Assembly: GCA_900079765.1 (NCBI GenBank)
Contig: LT599017.1
Coordinates: 1,178,001 to 1,242,000 of the forward strand
DNA length: 64,000 nucleotides
Direction of reading: 5' to 3'
Source: an uncultured Eubacteriales bacterium
GTDB lineage: Bacteria > Bacillota > Clostridia > Oscillospirales > Oscillospiraceae
The first letter of the stretch is position 1; each line of letters starts with the position of its first letter. This document shows positions 41,664 to 50,064 of the stretch, piece by piece. The position numbers and the translations under genes were made by a program. The notes under the pieces were generated by a model. It made no database searches. It saw nothing but the letters and a program-made list of their open reading frames with translations, and was not told the origin of the DNA.

Positions 41664-42812
41664 ATGAAGAAAATAGGAATTATGGATTTGTTTTGCGGGA
41701 CAGGTGGATTTTCGATTGGATTTGAAAATTATAGCAATATGGTAGAAGTAGTTGCTGCAGTCGATATTTTAAAGGTTGCTACGGAAACTATGAAAGCGAA
41801 TCATCCAGAGTCTTTAGTTATAAATAATGATATTAGAAATGTTAATCCAGCAGATATCAATAACATACTCATGAAGAATAATAAAAAAGTGGATATTATA
41901 ATAGGTGGACCACCTTGCCAAGGATTTTCATCGATACGACCATTTCGATCTGAAAACCTGAATGATCCAAGAAACAGTTTATTTGAACAATTTGTGTTTT
42001 TTGTTGAATATTTTAATCCTAAGGTATTTGTTTTTGAAAATGTTGTGGGCTTAGCAACGCATAATAATGGGAAAACAATAGAAATAATACAAAAGCGTTT
42101 TCAAGATATAGGATATGCAGTTGATTGGAAGGTGCTTAATGCTGCCAACTATGGTGTTCCCCAAAAAAGAGAGCGACTAATTATGATTGGTGGATACGGC
42201 AATCATAAAGTAACGTTTCCGTCCCCAACTCATCATTTTGATGGTAAAACAATAGGGATAAAAGACAAAAAAAGGCAACAGTTTTCGAACCTTTTGTTGC
42301 CCCCAGCAATAACAGTAGCAGAGGCTATATGTGACTTACCTCCTCTGAAGAGCGGAGAAATGTCAGAAAATTATTTAGATCATCCACAAACAGAATATAC
42401 ACAATGTCGTCGCAAAAATTGCACGAAGTTAACAATGCACAACAGTACTGCACATACAGAGAAAATGTTAGAAATAATAAGATATGCCGGAGACAATATA
42501 AACTGTATTCCGCAGGAATTAATAACTAGTGGGTTCAGCACCTGCTATTCCCGCCTTAGGGCTGATGAACCCGCCTCAACAATTACCGTGAATTTCGTTC
42601 ACCCAGCATCCAACAAATGTATTCATCCATTTCAAGATCGGGCGTTAACACCAAGAGAAGGAGCGAGATTGCAAAGTTTTGACGACGATTATATTTTTTG
42701 TGGAACCCGTTCGCAAATCGTCAAGCAAATTGGTAATGCTGTCCCCCCATTACTGGGACAAGCCATAGCATCTGGCATATTAAGATATTTTTCAACTGAA
42801 CCTAAATGCTAA
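41664..42812 (+). CDS. DNA (cytosine-5-)-methyltransferase
   Basis: 382 residues. Motif I in MDLFCGTGGFSIGF, motif IV catalytic Cys85 in GGPPCQGFSS, motif VI in FVFENVVGL, motif VIII in QKRERLIMIGGYG, and motifs IX/X in AREGARLQSF-like PREGARLQSFDDD and QIGNAVPPLLGQAIA. The target-recognition region is about 230-320. It methylates cytosine at C5 to protect DNA from the divergently encoded endonuclease. AT-rich codon use unlike the flanking chromosome marks it as transferred cargo. A terminator follows immediately. Confidence 0.93.
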   Translation: MKKIGIMDLFCGTGGFSIGFENYSNMVEVVAAVDILKVATETMKANHPESLVINNDIRNVNPADINNILMKNNKKVDIIIGGPPCQGFSSIRPFRSENLNDPRNSLFEQFVFFVEYFNPKVFVFENVVGLATHNNGKTIEIIQKRFQDIGYAVDWKVLNAANYGVPQKRERLIMIGGYGNHKVTFPSPTHHFDGKTIGIKDKKRQQFSNLLLPPAITVAEAICDLPPLKSGEMSENYLDHPQTEYTQCRRKNCTKLTMHNSTAHTEKMLEIIRYAGDNINCIPQELITSGFSTCYSRLRADEPASTITVNFVHPASNKCIHPFQDRALTPREGARLQSFDDDYIFCGTRSQIVKQIGNAVPPLLGQAIASGILRYFSTEPKC

Positions 42813-42850
42813 CGAAGGAGGACACCTTTCAAAGTGTCCTCTTTCGTTAG
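42809..42850. terminator. Terminator after the methyltransferase gene
   Basis: CTAACGAA and AGGACAC pair with GTGTCCT and TTCGTTAG; the left arm includes the stop codon. Confidence 0.8.
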
Positions 42851-42916
42851 TTTGTTTGCTTTAGCGTAAAATAACCACCGGCTATGCCGGTGAGGTAAAA
42901 AATCTTTAGATACAAG

Positions 42917-42981
42917 AAAACCTCCTTTTGCTAAAATAGATGCAGGTTCGCCAACCGCATTAAGAAGCAAAAGGAGGTTTT
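42917..42981 (+). promoter_or_regulatory. Long-range hairpin that buries the tnpA ribosome site
   Basis: A 15-base perfect inverted repeat (42917-42931 against 42967-42981) pairs CCTCC with the AGGAGG just 9 bases before the tnpA ATG. IS200 transposases are known to be silenced by such leader structures. Confidence 0.75.
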
Positions 42982-42986
42982 GTCGC

Positions 42987-43457
42987 ATGAACGACATACA
43001 AAGTTTATCACATTCCAAGTGGCGATGCCAGTATCATATTGTGTTTGCGCCCAAATACCGTAGAAAAGAGATATATGGGAAGATCAAGGCGGACATAGGA
43101 CAGATATTGCGAAAATTGTGCGAACAGAAGGGCGTGGAAATTATAGAGGCGGAAGCCTGCCCGGGTCACCTGCACATGTTAGTATGTATTCCGCCCAGTC
43201 TGAGCGTAGCGCAGTTCATGGGGTATTTGAAAGGAAAGAGCAGCTTGATGATTTTCGATAGACACGCGAATTTAAAGTACAAATATGGAAATCGGCATTT
43301 TTGGTGCAGAGGATACTATGTGGACACAGTAGGGCGCAATAAAAAGGCAATTGAGGAATACATTAAAAACCAATTGCAAGAAGATATTGCAGCAGATCAA
43401 ATATCTTTCAAGGAGTACCTTGACCCGTTTACGGGTAGCAAGAATACCAAGGCATAA
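42987..43457 (+). CDS. tnpA: IS200/IS605 family transposase TnpA (Y1 HUH)
   Basis: 156 residues. HUH motif His61 and His63 in CPGHLHMLV, and the catalytic tyrosine is probably Tyr125 in AIEEYIKNQ. The starting KWRCQYHIVFAPKYRRK and GKSSLMIFDRHANLKYKYGNRHFWCRGYYVDTVG are classical. The enzyme cuts and joins single-stranded ends at hairpins. The frame is intact with full family length, so the copy may be active. The ribosome site is paired in a leader hairpin. Confidence 0.95.
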   Translation: MNDIQSLSHSKWRCQYHIVFAPKYRRKEIYGKIKADIGQILRKLCEQKGVEIIEAEACPGHLHMLVCIPPSLSVAQFMGYLKGKSSLMIFDRHANLKYKYGNRHFWCRGYYVDTVGRNKKAIEEYIKNQLQEDIAADQISFKEYLDPFTGSKNTKA

Positions 43458-43661
43458 AAACAGGCCGCTTTAGCGGCGGCCTGTAAAAGGAATGCGGTTG
43501 ACGGACTTATTCAATGCCCCTTGAGGGGCACGCCTGTAATATGCCCTTTTAGGGCTTGTGCATACCACGCGTTTAACGCGTGGTTATGATTTGTGGCACT
43601 ATTTTTCTGGTTAGAAATCTTGAATTATGAACATTGAAGATAAACTGCGAACACAAAGAAG

Positions 43662-43694
43662 AAAGTCAGCAATCCATGATGGTTGCTGACTTTT
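43662..43694 (-). terminator. Terminator of the element-borne tRNA-Ala
   Basis: AGTCAGCAATCC pairs with GGTTGCTGACTT. On the minus strand it begins 4 bases after the tRNA CCA and is followed by a pyrimidine run. Confidence 0.75.
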
Positions 43695-43697
43695 CTG

Positions 43698-43773
43698 TGG
43701 TGGAGATAAGCGGGATCGAACCGCTGACCTCCTCGTTGCGAACGAGGCGCTCTCCCAGCTGAGCTATACCCCC
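43698..43773 (-). tRNA. tRNA-Ala (anticodon CGC), intact, carried by the element
   Basis: 76 bases including CCA. Acceptor GGGGGTA/TATCTCC with the alanine identity pair G3-U70, D arm GCTC-AGCTGGGA-GAGC, anticodon arm CCTCG-TTCGCAA-CGAGG (anticodon CGC, reads GCG), variable AGGTC, T arm AGCGG-TTCGATC-CCGCT. It lies inside the inserted element, 83 bases from its right core, and has its own terminator. Its acceptor and T-arm sequences differ from the split tRNA-Ala(CGC), so it is not a simple duplicate. Confidence 0.95.
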
Positions 43774-43832
43774 ACATAGATATGAGATTGTAATTGGTAA
43801 GACAAGTTGCCGTTGCCCTGGGTGTCAGTCTG

Positions 43833-43843
43833 ATGTGGTTTTA
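43833..43843. repeat. Right arm of the element's attachment site
   Basis: ATGTGGTTTTA, the inverse of 36503-36513, 12 bases inside the right GACC core. Confidence 0.8.
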
Positions 43844-43855
43844 ACTACACCGCTT

Positions 43856-43903
43856 GACCTCTCGGATGCGAACCGAACGCGCTCCCAACTGCGCTACAGG
43901 CCC
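43856..43903 (-). pseudogene. 5' half of the split tRNA-Ala(CGC) gene
   Basis: 48 bases: acceptor strand GGGCCTG, TA, D arm GCGC-AGTTGGGA-GCGC, anticodon arm TTCGG-TTCGCAT-CCGAG with anticodon CGC, and variable loop AGGTC. The sequence then runs into element DNA. The matching T arm and acceptor strand lie 7.4 kb away at 36459-36490. The promoter at 44001-44029 still drives it. Confidence 0.9.
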
Positions 43904-44000
43904 AGATAACGGATATTCAATTTTTGGCCGGCTGCGTTAAGCCAAACGCCTGTCCATAACTGCGTTAGAGGTCCAGGGCGGCTCAGGGGCAACGAACAAT

Positions 44001-44029
44001 ATTATAGCATAAATTTTCAATTTGTAAAG
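44001..44029 (-). promoter_or_regulatory. Promoter reading into the tRNA-Ala locus
   Basis: On the minus strand TTTACA (44029-44024), 17-base spacer, TATAAT (44006-44001). It lies about 100 bases before the tRNA 5' half and would also transcribe the intact tRNA 230 bases downstream. Confidence 0.75.
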
Positions 44030-44050
44030 ACCTACTTTTAAAAGTCGGGA

Positions 44051-44079
44051 TTGATAAACGTGCGGAAATGTAGTACAAT
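44051..44079 (+). promoter_or_regulatory. Promoter of the SRP RNA
   Basis: TTGATA (44051-44056), 17-base spacer, TACAAT (44074-44079), a few bases before the 5' end of the RNA. Confidence 0.75.
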
Positions 44080-44084
44080 ACCTC

Positions 44085-44403
44085 ATACCAGCCTTGTCCG
44101 GGCAATTGCCCGGCGCAAGGCAAGGCCGCACTAGTCGGGGAGTTAGCGGTGCCCTATACCTGCAACCCGCTACAGCAGGGATGAATCCCGGCCCCCGGAG
44201 CTTTACTGTGTCGTCTGCCCTTCATAAGCGGCGATGAGGAATCGGTCCCGCGCAACGGGGCCCCGCGAACTGTGTCAGGCGGGGAACCGAGCAGCACTAA
44301 ACGGAACGCCCCGTGTGCCGCGGGAGGTCCGTTTCCGAGCTGGCTGTGATGGTCACGGATATAGTAAAGTATTCAAAGGCCGGTGTGCGGTCTTGCCTTG
44401 CGA
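44085..44403 (+). ncRNA. ffs: Signal recognition particle RNA, large bacterial type
   Basis: About 315 bases. The Alu-domain stretch GGGGAGTTAGCGGTGCCC (44138-44155) and the later CTGTGTCAGGCGGGGAACC-GAGCAGCACTAA region (the Ffh-binding loop) match Bacillus-type scRNA. The ends pair over a long helix (CAAGGCAAGGCCGCAC near 44116 with GTGCGGTCTTGCCTTG near 44387). It works with Ffh to target membrane proteins. Location directly upstream of dnaX is conserved in Gram-positives. Ends are approximate. Confidence 0.88.
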
Positions 44404-44450
44404 GAAGCGCTGAGGCGAGCGGAGCAGGCGGATAGCGACGAAGCGGAGCG

Positions 44451-44485
44451 AAAATGCAGAGGGGCGAAGTCCCCGGTGCATTTTT
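44451..44485 (+). terminator. Terminator downstream of the SRP RNA
   Basis: AAAATGCA pairs with TGCATTTT around an inner GGGG-CCCC stem, ending in five T. Confidence 0.75.
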
Positions 44486-44579
44486 GCGCAGTCGGAGGAG
44501 CTATATGCCGTTGCGCAGCCGCCGAAGCGGGACAGGGAAGAAGCGCGGAGACGCGTGAAACCAACACAAGGCGGCAGAC

Positions 44580-44630
44580 AAGGAGCGATGCGACGCGGCT
44601 TTCCGCATCCGCGCTCCTTTCTCTTTTTAA
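44580..44630 (+). terminator. Hairpin with T run just before dnaX
   Basis: AAGGAGCG (44580-44587) pairs with CGCTCCTT (44612-44619), with an inner ATGCG/CGCAT helix, then CTCTTTTT. It could end read-through from the SRP RNA or attenuate dnaX. Confidence 0.6.
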
Positions 44631-44651
44631 GACGACAGAGGTGAGAAGGTC

Positions 44652-46370
44652 TTGTACCAGGCACTCTACAGAAAATGGCGCTCCCGTACCTTTGACGAGG
44701 TGGTGGGACAGAGCCACATTACCGACACACTTAAGCGCCAGGTAGACACCGGGCGGCTCTCCCATGCCTATCTTTTCACGGGTACCCGGGGCACCGGCAA
44801 GACCTCCTGCGCCAAGATCCTGGCCCGGGCGGTGAACTGCGAGCACCCGGTGAACGGCAACCCATGCAACCAGTGCCCCTCCTGCCGGGGCATCGAGGAC
44901 GGCTCCATCCTGGACGTGCTGGAGCTGGACGCGGCGTCCAACAACGGCGTGGATCAGGTCCGCGCCCTGCGGGACGAGGCGGTGTACAGCCCCGCGTCGG
45001 TGAAAAAGCGGGTCTATATCGTGGACGAGGTTCATATGCTCTCCACCGCGGCCTTCAACGCGCTGCTGAAAATTTTGGAGGAGCCGCCCGCCCACCTCAT
45101 GTTTATCCTGGCGACCACCGAGCTCCACAAGGTGCCCGCCACCATCAAGTCCCGCTGCCAGCAGTTCGCGTTCAAGCGGATCTTGCCCCGGGACATCGCG
45201 CTTCATCTCATGTACGTCTCCGACCGGGAAAAGCTGGGCCTCACCGAGGAGGGGGCCGCCCTGCTCTCCCGTCTGGCCGACGGCGGCATGCGGGACGCTT
45301 TGTCCCTCCTGGATCAGTGCATCAGCGCCTCGGGGGTCATCGGAGAGGCCGAGATCCTGGACGCGCTGGGCATGGCGGGCAACCTGGAGACCGCGGCATT
45401 GCTGGAGCAGGCCGCGGAAGGGAGGACGGCCCAGGCGCTGGAGACCCTGAACCGGCTCTACGGCGCAGGGAAGGACGTGGGCACCCTCCTGGGCGAGCTG
45501 TCCTCCCTGACCCGGGACCTCCTCATCCGCAGGACCGCCCCCCAGAGCGGAACGGCCCTCCTCACCGGCGGGTATGATGAGACGACTTTGCGGCATCTCT
45601 CAAACCTGCTGCCGCCTCAGCGGCTGACCCAGATTTTGACTCAGCTCCAGACCACCCAGGCGGAGCTCCCCCGCAGCAGCAACCGCCGCACCGACGCGGA
45701 GCTCTGCCTCATCCGCGTCTGCGACAGCACGCTGGACACCAGCGCCGCCGGGCTGGCGGCCCGGCTCGCCCGGCTGGAAGGCATCGTGGCGGGGAACCCC
45801 GCAGCCCTTGCCCCCGTTTCGGAGGCTCCGCGCGAGGTTCCCGCCCCCGCGGTTCAGGCCCCTGTTTCCCGTCCCCCCACGGTGGATACCCCGCCCTGGG
45901 AGGAGGAGCGGGCTCCTCTCCCGGAGGAGCCTGTCGAGCTGGTGAGCGAGCCCCCCGTCCGGCGGGAGCGCCCGGCCCCGCCCAGCGCAGCCCCCGCCGC
46001 CGCGAATCCCGGCGATTTCTGGCCCGGGCTGGTGGATTCCCTCAAGGGCCAGGTGCCGATGGGAGAGTATATGTTCCTGAAAAAGGCCCAGGGCAGGGTG
46101 GAGGATGGCGTGCTCAACCTCTATGTGGGCTCCGACTTTGACCGGGCCATGGTGAATAAGCCCGCCGTGCTCACACCCCTCTCCGCAGCGGCGGACGGCA
46201 TCCTGGGCGGAAAGCACCGGGTGGCGGTGGTGGTGGGGCAGGCCCCGGCGGTACGCAGTACCCCCGCACCCGCCGCGCCCGCGTCAACGGCCGACCCGGA
46301 GCCTGAGGACAAGCTGGACGACCTGCTGGCCATCAGCCGGCAGTTTGACAACATTATTATTAAAGAATAA
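44652..46370 (+). CDS. dnaX: DNA polymerase III subunit gamma/tau
   Basis: 572 residues from TTG 44652, with GAGGTG 7 bases upstream. Clamp-loader AAA+ core: Walker A GTRGTGKTS (about 44-52), zinc module CEHPVNGNPCNQCPSC (about 64-79), Walker B IVDEVHML, and the SRC arginine-finger region IKSRCQQFAF. Domain III follows, then a Pro/Ala-rich linker (about 395-455) and a C-terminal domain (PGDFWPGLVDSLKGQVPMGEYMFLKKA) typical of Gram-positive DnaX. It assembles the clamp loader that places the beta clamp on DNA. It is followed 14 bases later by ybaB. Confidence 0.96.
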   Translation: MYQALYRKWRSRTFDEVVGQSHITDTLKRQVDTGRLSHAYLFTGTRGTGKTSCAKILARAVNCEHPVNGNPCNQCPSCRGIEDGSILDVLELDAASNNGVDQVRALRDEAVYSPASVKKRVYIVDEVHMLSTAAFNALLKILEEPPAHLMFILATTELHKVPATIKSRCQQFAFKRILPRDIALHLMYVSDREKLGLTEEGAALLSRLADGGMRDALSLLDQCISASGVIGEAEILDALGMAGNLETAALLEQAAEGRTAQALETLNRLYGAGKDVGTLLGELSSLTRDLLIRRTAPQSGTALLTGGYDETTLRHLSNLLPPQRLTQILTQLQTTQAELPRSSNRRTDAELCLIRVCDSTLDTSAAGLAARLARLEGIVAGNPAALAPVSEAPREVPAPAVQAPVSRPPTVDTPPWEEERAPLPEEPVELVSEPPVRRERPAPPSAAPAAANPGDFWPGLVDSLKGQVPMGEYMFLKKAQGRVEDGVLNLYVGSDFDRAMVNKPAVLTPLSAAADGILGGKHRVAVVVGQAPAVRSTPAPAAPASTADPEPEDKLDDLLAISRQFDNIIIKE

Positions 46371-46384
46371 AAGGAGCGATTCCT

Positions 46385-46732
46385 ATGGCGAAGAATTTCG
46401 GACGGCCCGGCATGGGCGGTATGGGCGGTGGCCTCAACATGAACATGATCAAGCAGGCCCAGAAGATGCAGCAGGACATGCAGCGTATGCAGGCCGAGCT
46501 GGAGGAAAAGGAGTATACCGCCCAAGCGGGCGGGGGCGTGGTCTCCGCTACCGTGAGCGGTAAGCGGGAGCTGGTGAAACTTGCCATCGACCCCGAGGCG
46601 GTAGACCCCGAGGATGTGGAGATGCTCCAGGATATGATCGTGGCCGCCGTGAACGAGGCGATCCGCACCGCCGAGGGGGAGATGTCCGCGGGCATGCAGC
46701 AGCTCACCGGCGGGCTCAATCTGCCTTTCTGA
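46385..46732 (+). CDS. ybaB: YbaB/EbfC family nucleoid-associated protein
   Basis: 115 residues. A Gly/Met-rich N-terminus leads into MNMIKQAQKMQQDMQRMQAELEEKEYTAQAGGGVVSATVSGKRELVKLAIDPEAVDPEDVEMLQDMIVAAVNEAIR, the full YbaB/EbfC pattern of a dimeric DNA-binding protein. AAAGGAG precedes the ATG. Position after dnaX is conserved. The usual third gene, recR, does not follow. Confidence 0.95.
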   Translation: MAKNFGRPGMGGMGGGLNMNMIKQAQKMQQDMQRMQAELEEKEYTAQAGGGVVSATVSGKRELVKLAIDPEAVDPEDVEMLQDMIVAAVNEAIRTAEGEMSAGMQQLTGGLNLPF

Positions 46733-46746
46733 GCTGAGGAGCCGCC

Positions 46747-47292
46747 ATGGAGCTGCCAAAGGTTGGTATGCGCACGGTAAAGACCGCTGTGGCGGTCTTC
46801 GCCTGTTTCCTGGTATTTCTGCCCTTTTGGTCCTATGTGCCCTCGGGCCCGGAGGACCTGCTGCAGCAGGTGTACCCCATCAACGCCTGTATCGCCGCCA
46901 TCATCTGTATGCAGAGCTCGGTGGAGGAGAGCGTCAGCCAGGGCCTCTTCCGCGTGATCGGGACAGTGCTGGGTGGCGTCGTGGGGCTTGTGTGCCTCCT
47001 GCTGAGCAATTTTATAGGCAAGCCCGTGATGACCGGCGTGCTGCTGGGGCTGGGCACTGTCGTCACCCTGTGGGTCTGCAATCTCATTAAGCGCCCGGAG
47101 GCCTGTGCCATGGGCTGCGTGGTGCTCTGCTCCATTTTGCTGACCTATGACGGGACCAACGGCTATTTCTATATCCTCCTTCGGGTCCTGGAGAACCTGG
47201 TGGGCATTTTTGTGGCGGTGGCGGTGAACCGTCTGCTGCCCAACCACCACAAGGGAGAGGGCCAGCAGGGGGGAAACGCGCCGTCCGCGTGA
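46747..47292 (+). CDS. FUSC/aromatic acid exporter family membrane protein
   Basis: 181 residues with five to six hydrophobic helices. GMRTVKTAVAVFACFLVF at the start, YPINACIAAIICMQSSVEESVSQGLFRVIGTVLGGVVGL in the middle, and ENLVGIFVAVAVNRLLP near the end match the ArAE/FUSC N-terminal membrane domain (YgaE/YqjA-like). A hydrophilic tail follows. Family members are thought to export aromatic or other organic acids. The gene replaces recR in the dnaX-ybaB order and starts 14 bases after ybaB, so it is probably co-transcribed. Confidence 0.82.
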   Translation: MELPKVGMRTVKTAVAVFACFLVFLPFWSYVPSGPEDLLQQVYPINACIAAIICMQSSVEESVSQGLFRVIGTVLGGVVGLVCLLLSNFIGKPVMTGVLLGLGTVVTLWVCNLIKRPEACAMGCVVLCSILLTYDGTNGYFYILLRVLENLVGIFVAVAVNRLLPNHHKGEGQQGGNAPSA

Positions 47293-47321
47293 CGGTGACA
47301 GTGAGACAAAGGAGAATTCTC

Positions 47322-48452
47322 ATGGAAAAGTCCAAGGTATATTTTTCAGACTTCCGTGCTTTGCCGGGCACCAATGTGCTGATTAAGCTGGAAAAGCTGA
47401 TCCGCGCGGCGGGGATCGGCAATATCGACTTCGACCAGAAGATCGTCGCCATCAAGATCCACTTCGGCGAGCCGGGCAACCTGGCCTTCCTTCGGCCCAA
47501 CTACGCCAAGGTGGTGGCCGACGTGGTAAAGAGCCTGGGCGGCAAGCCCTTCCTCACCGACTGCAACACCCTCTATGTGGGCCGCCGAAAGAACGCGCTG
47601 GAGCATATGGAGGCCGCCTATGAGAACGGCTACTCTCCCTTCAGCACCGGCTGCCACGTCATCATCGGCGACGGCGTCAAGGGCACCGACGACGTGGACG
47701 TGCCCGTGGCGGGCGGCGAGTATATCAAGAACGCCCACATCGGCCGCGCCATTATGGATGCCGACATCTTCATCAGCCTCAACCACTTCAAGGGCCATGA
47801 GGCCACCGGGTTTGGCGGCGCGCTGAAGAACATTGGCATGGGCTGCGGCAGCCGGGCGGGCAAAATGGACCAGCACGCCTCCGGTAAGCCCGAGGTGGAG
47901 GCCGATGCCTGCCGCAAGTGCCACGCCTGCGCCAAAAACTGCGGGCAGGACGCCATCTTCTTCGACGGCCCGGGCGGCACCGCCCGCATCGATCACGGGA
48001 TCTGCGTGGGCTGCGGCCGCTGCATCGGCTCGTGCAACTTTGACGCCATCTATAACCCCAACGACAGCGCCAACGATCTGCTTGGCCGCAAGATGGCCGA
48101 GTACTCCAAGGCTGTGGTGGACGGGCGCCCCAACTTCCACATCAGCCTGGTCCTGGATATCTCCCCCTACTGCGACTGTCACGCGGAGAGCGACGTACCC
48201 ATTTTGCCCGACGTGGGTATGTTTGCCTCCTTCGATCCCCTTGCCCTGGATCAGGCCTGTGTGGACGCCTGCCTCAAGCAGGAGCCCATGCCCGGGTCCC
48301 TCCTGGACGAGCGGATGCACGCCCACGATTTCCATGACCACCACGACCACTTCATCAATACCACCCCTGCCAGCGTGTGGGAGACCTGCCTGGATCAGGC
48401 CGAGCGCATCGGCCTGGGCAGCCGGGCGTATGAGCTGATCACGGTGAAGTAG
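47322..48452 (+). CDS. DUF362 domain 4Fe-4S protein
   Basis: 376 residues from ATG 47322 (AAAGGAG upstream). An N-terminal DUF362 domain (FDQKIVAIKIHFGEPGNLAFLRPNYAKVVADVVK, SLNHFKGHEATGFGGALKNIGMGCGSRAGK) is followed by two ferredoxin motifs: CRKCHACAKNCGQDAI and CVGCGRCIGSCNFDAI (about 197-245), each Cx2Cx2Cx3C. A soluble iron-sulfur protein, possibly an oxidoreductase module; function of DUF362 ferredoxins is not settled. A C-terminal His-rich loop (HAHDFHDHHDHF) may bind metal. Confidence 0.9.
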   Translation: MEKSKVYFSDFRALPGTNVLIKLEKLIRAAGIGNIDFDQKIVAIKIHFGEPGNLAFLRPNYAKVVADVVKSLGGKPFLTDCNTLYVGRRKNALEHMEAAYENGYSPFSTGCHVIIGDGVKGTDDVDVPVAGGEYIKNAHIGRAIMDADIFISLNHFKGHEATGFGGALKNIGMGCGSRAGKMDQHASGKPEVEADACRKCHACAKNCGQDAIFFDGPGGTARIDHGICVGCGRCIGSCNFDAIYNPNDSANDLLGRKMAEYSKAVVDGRPNFHISLVLDISPYCDCHAESDVPILPDVGMFASFDPLALDQACVDACLKQEPMPGSLLDERMHAHDFHDHHDHFINTTPASVWETCLDQAERIGLGSRAYELITVK

Positions 48453-48472
48453 GGAAGATACTACTAAAAAAT

Positions 48473-48512
48473 AAAGAGAGAGCCCGCTGCGAAAAGCAGC
48501 GGGCTCTCTTTT
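48473..48512. terminator. Bidirectional terminator between DUF362 and ABC ATPase genes
   Basis: Arms 48473-48490 and 48496-48512 form a perfect GC-rich stem with loop GAAAA, A run on the left, T run on the right. It serves both convergent genes. Confidence 0.92.
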
Positions 48513-48519
48513 GATTTAC

Positions 48520-49641
<1,122 letters not shown>

Positions 49642-50064
49642 GTACACGAGCCGTGACGGTAAAGCCTCTGCAATTACCGCCTTGCGTCCGCAGAGCAAAA
49701 CTCCGGACGTTTTACGGCAGGTCTCCACACTGCCGCACCGCCGGCCCCGGCGGGAAATGGTCTCCTCCTTTTTTATGGCTGAGGCGGAACTATTGAAATG
49801 GAGTAGTGCCGCCCGCCTGATGCGAGCTGGAGGTGATACTCCGCTCACGGCCATTATACCACAAAAGGCCGAAGGAGGCAATCTGGACAAAATTCATAAA
49901 GGATATACTTCGAATGTGTGAAAAACGACGGCAAAAACAAAAAATTCCATTTTTGATTCGTGAAAGAAAAAACGTAGGTACAAAGGAGAAATATCCCACC
50001 GGCCCACCTTGACAGAGGGGGTCAAGCCTTGTTATGCTAAAGCTATGAAAGGGGCGTGACACAA
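49642..50064. promoter_or_regulatory. Divergent promoter region between the ABC ATPase and fhs
   Basis: 423 bases without a gene. On the minus strand an extended -10, TGGTATAAT (49861-49853), points to the ABC gene and leaves a leader of about 200 bases. On the plus strand TTGACA (50009-50014) and TATGCT (50033-50038) with an 18-base spacer point to fhs. Nothing else is recognised. Confidence 0.6.

Larger units (their letters stand above)
42870..43590 (+). mobile_element. IS200/IS605-type insertion sequence (tnpA only)
   Basis: A single Y1 transposase gene lies between two subterminal hairpins: CACCGGC-TAT-GCCGGTG (42876-42892) at the left and ACCACGCGT-TTA-ACGCGTGGT (43564-43584) at the right. 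There are no terminal inverted repeats or target duplication, as expected for this family. Exact ends are not defined from one copy. Confidence 0.8.
36487..43859. mobile_element. 7.4-kb mobilizable element inserted in tRNA-Ala(CGC)
   Basis: Bounded by the core GACC (36487-36490 and 43856-43859). Each end has an 11-base arm, TAAAACCACAT, in inverted orientation exactly 12 bases inside the core (36503-36513 and 43833-43843). This is the symmetric half-site layout expected after serine-integrase recombination. Contents: serine recombinase, small TnpW-like gene, relaxase, MobC, candidate oriT, DUF6809-like gene, type II restriction-modification pair, an IS200 copy and an intact tRNA-Ala(CGC). No conjugation machinery is present, so it would need a helper to transfer. 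Confidence 0.85.
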
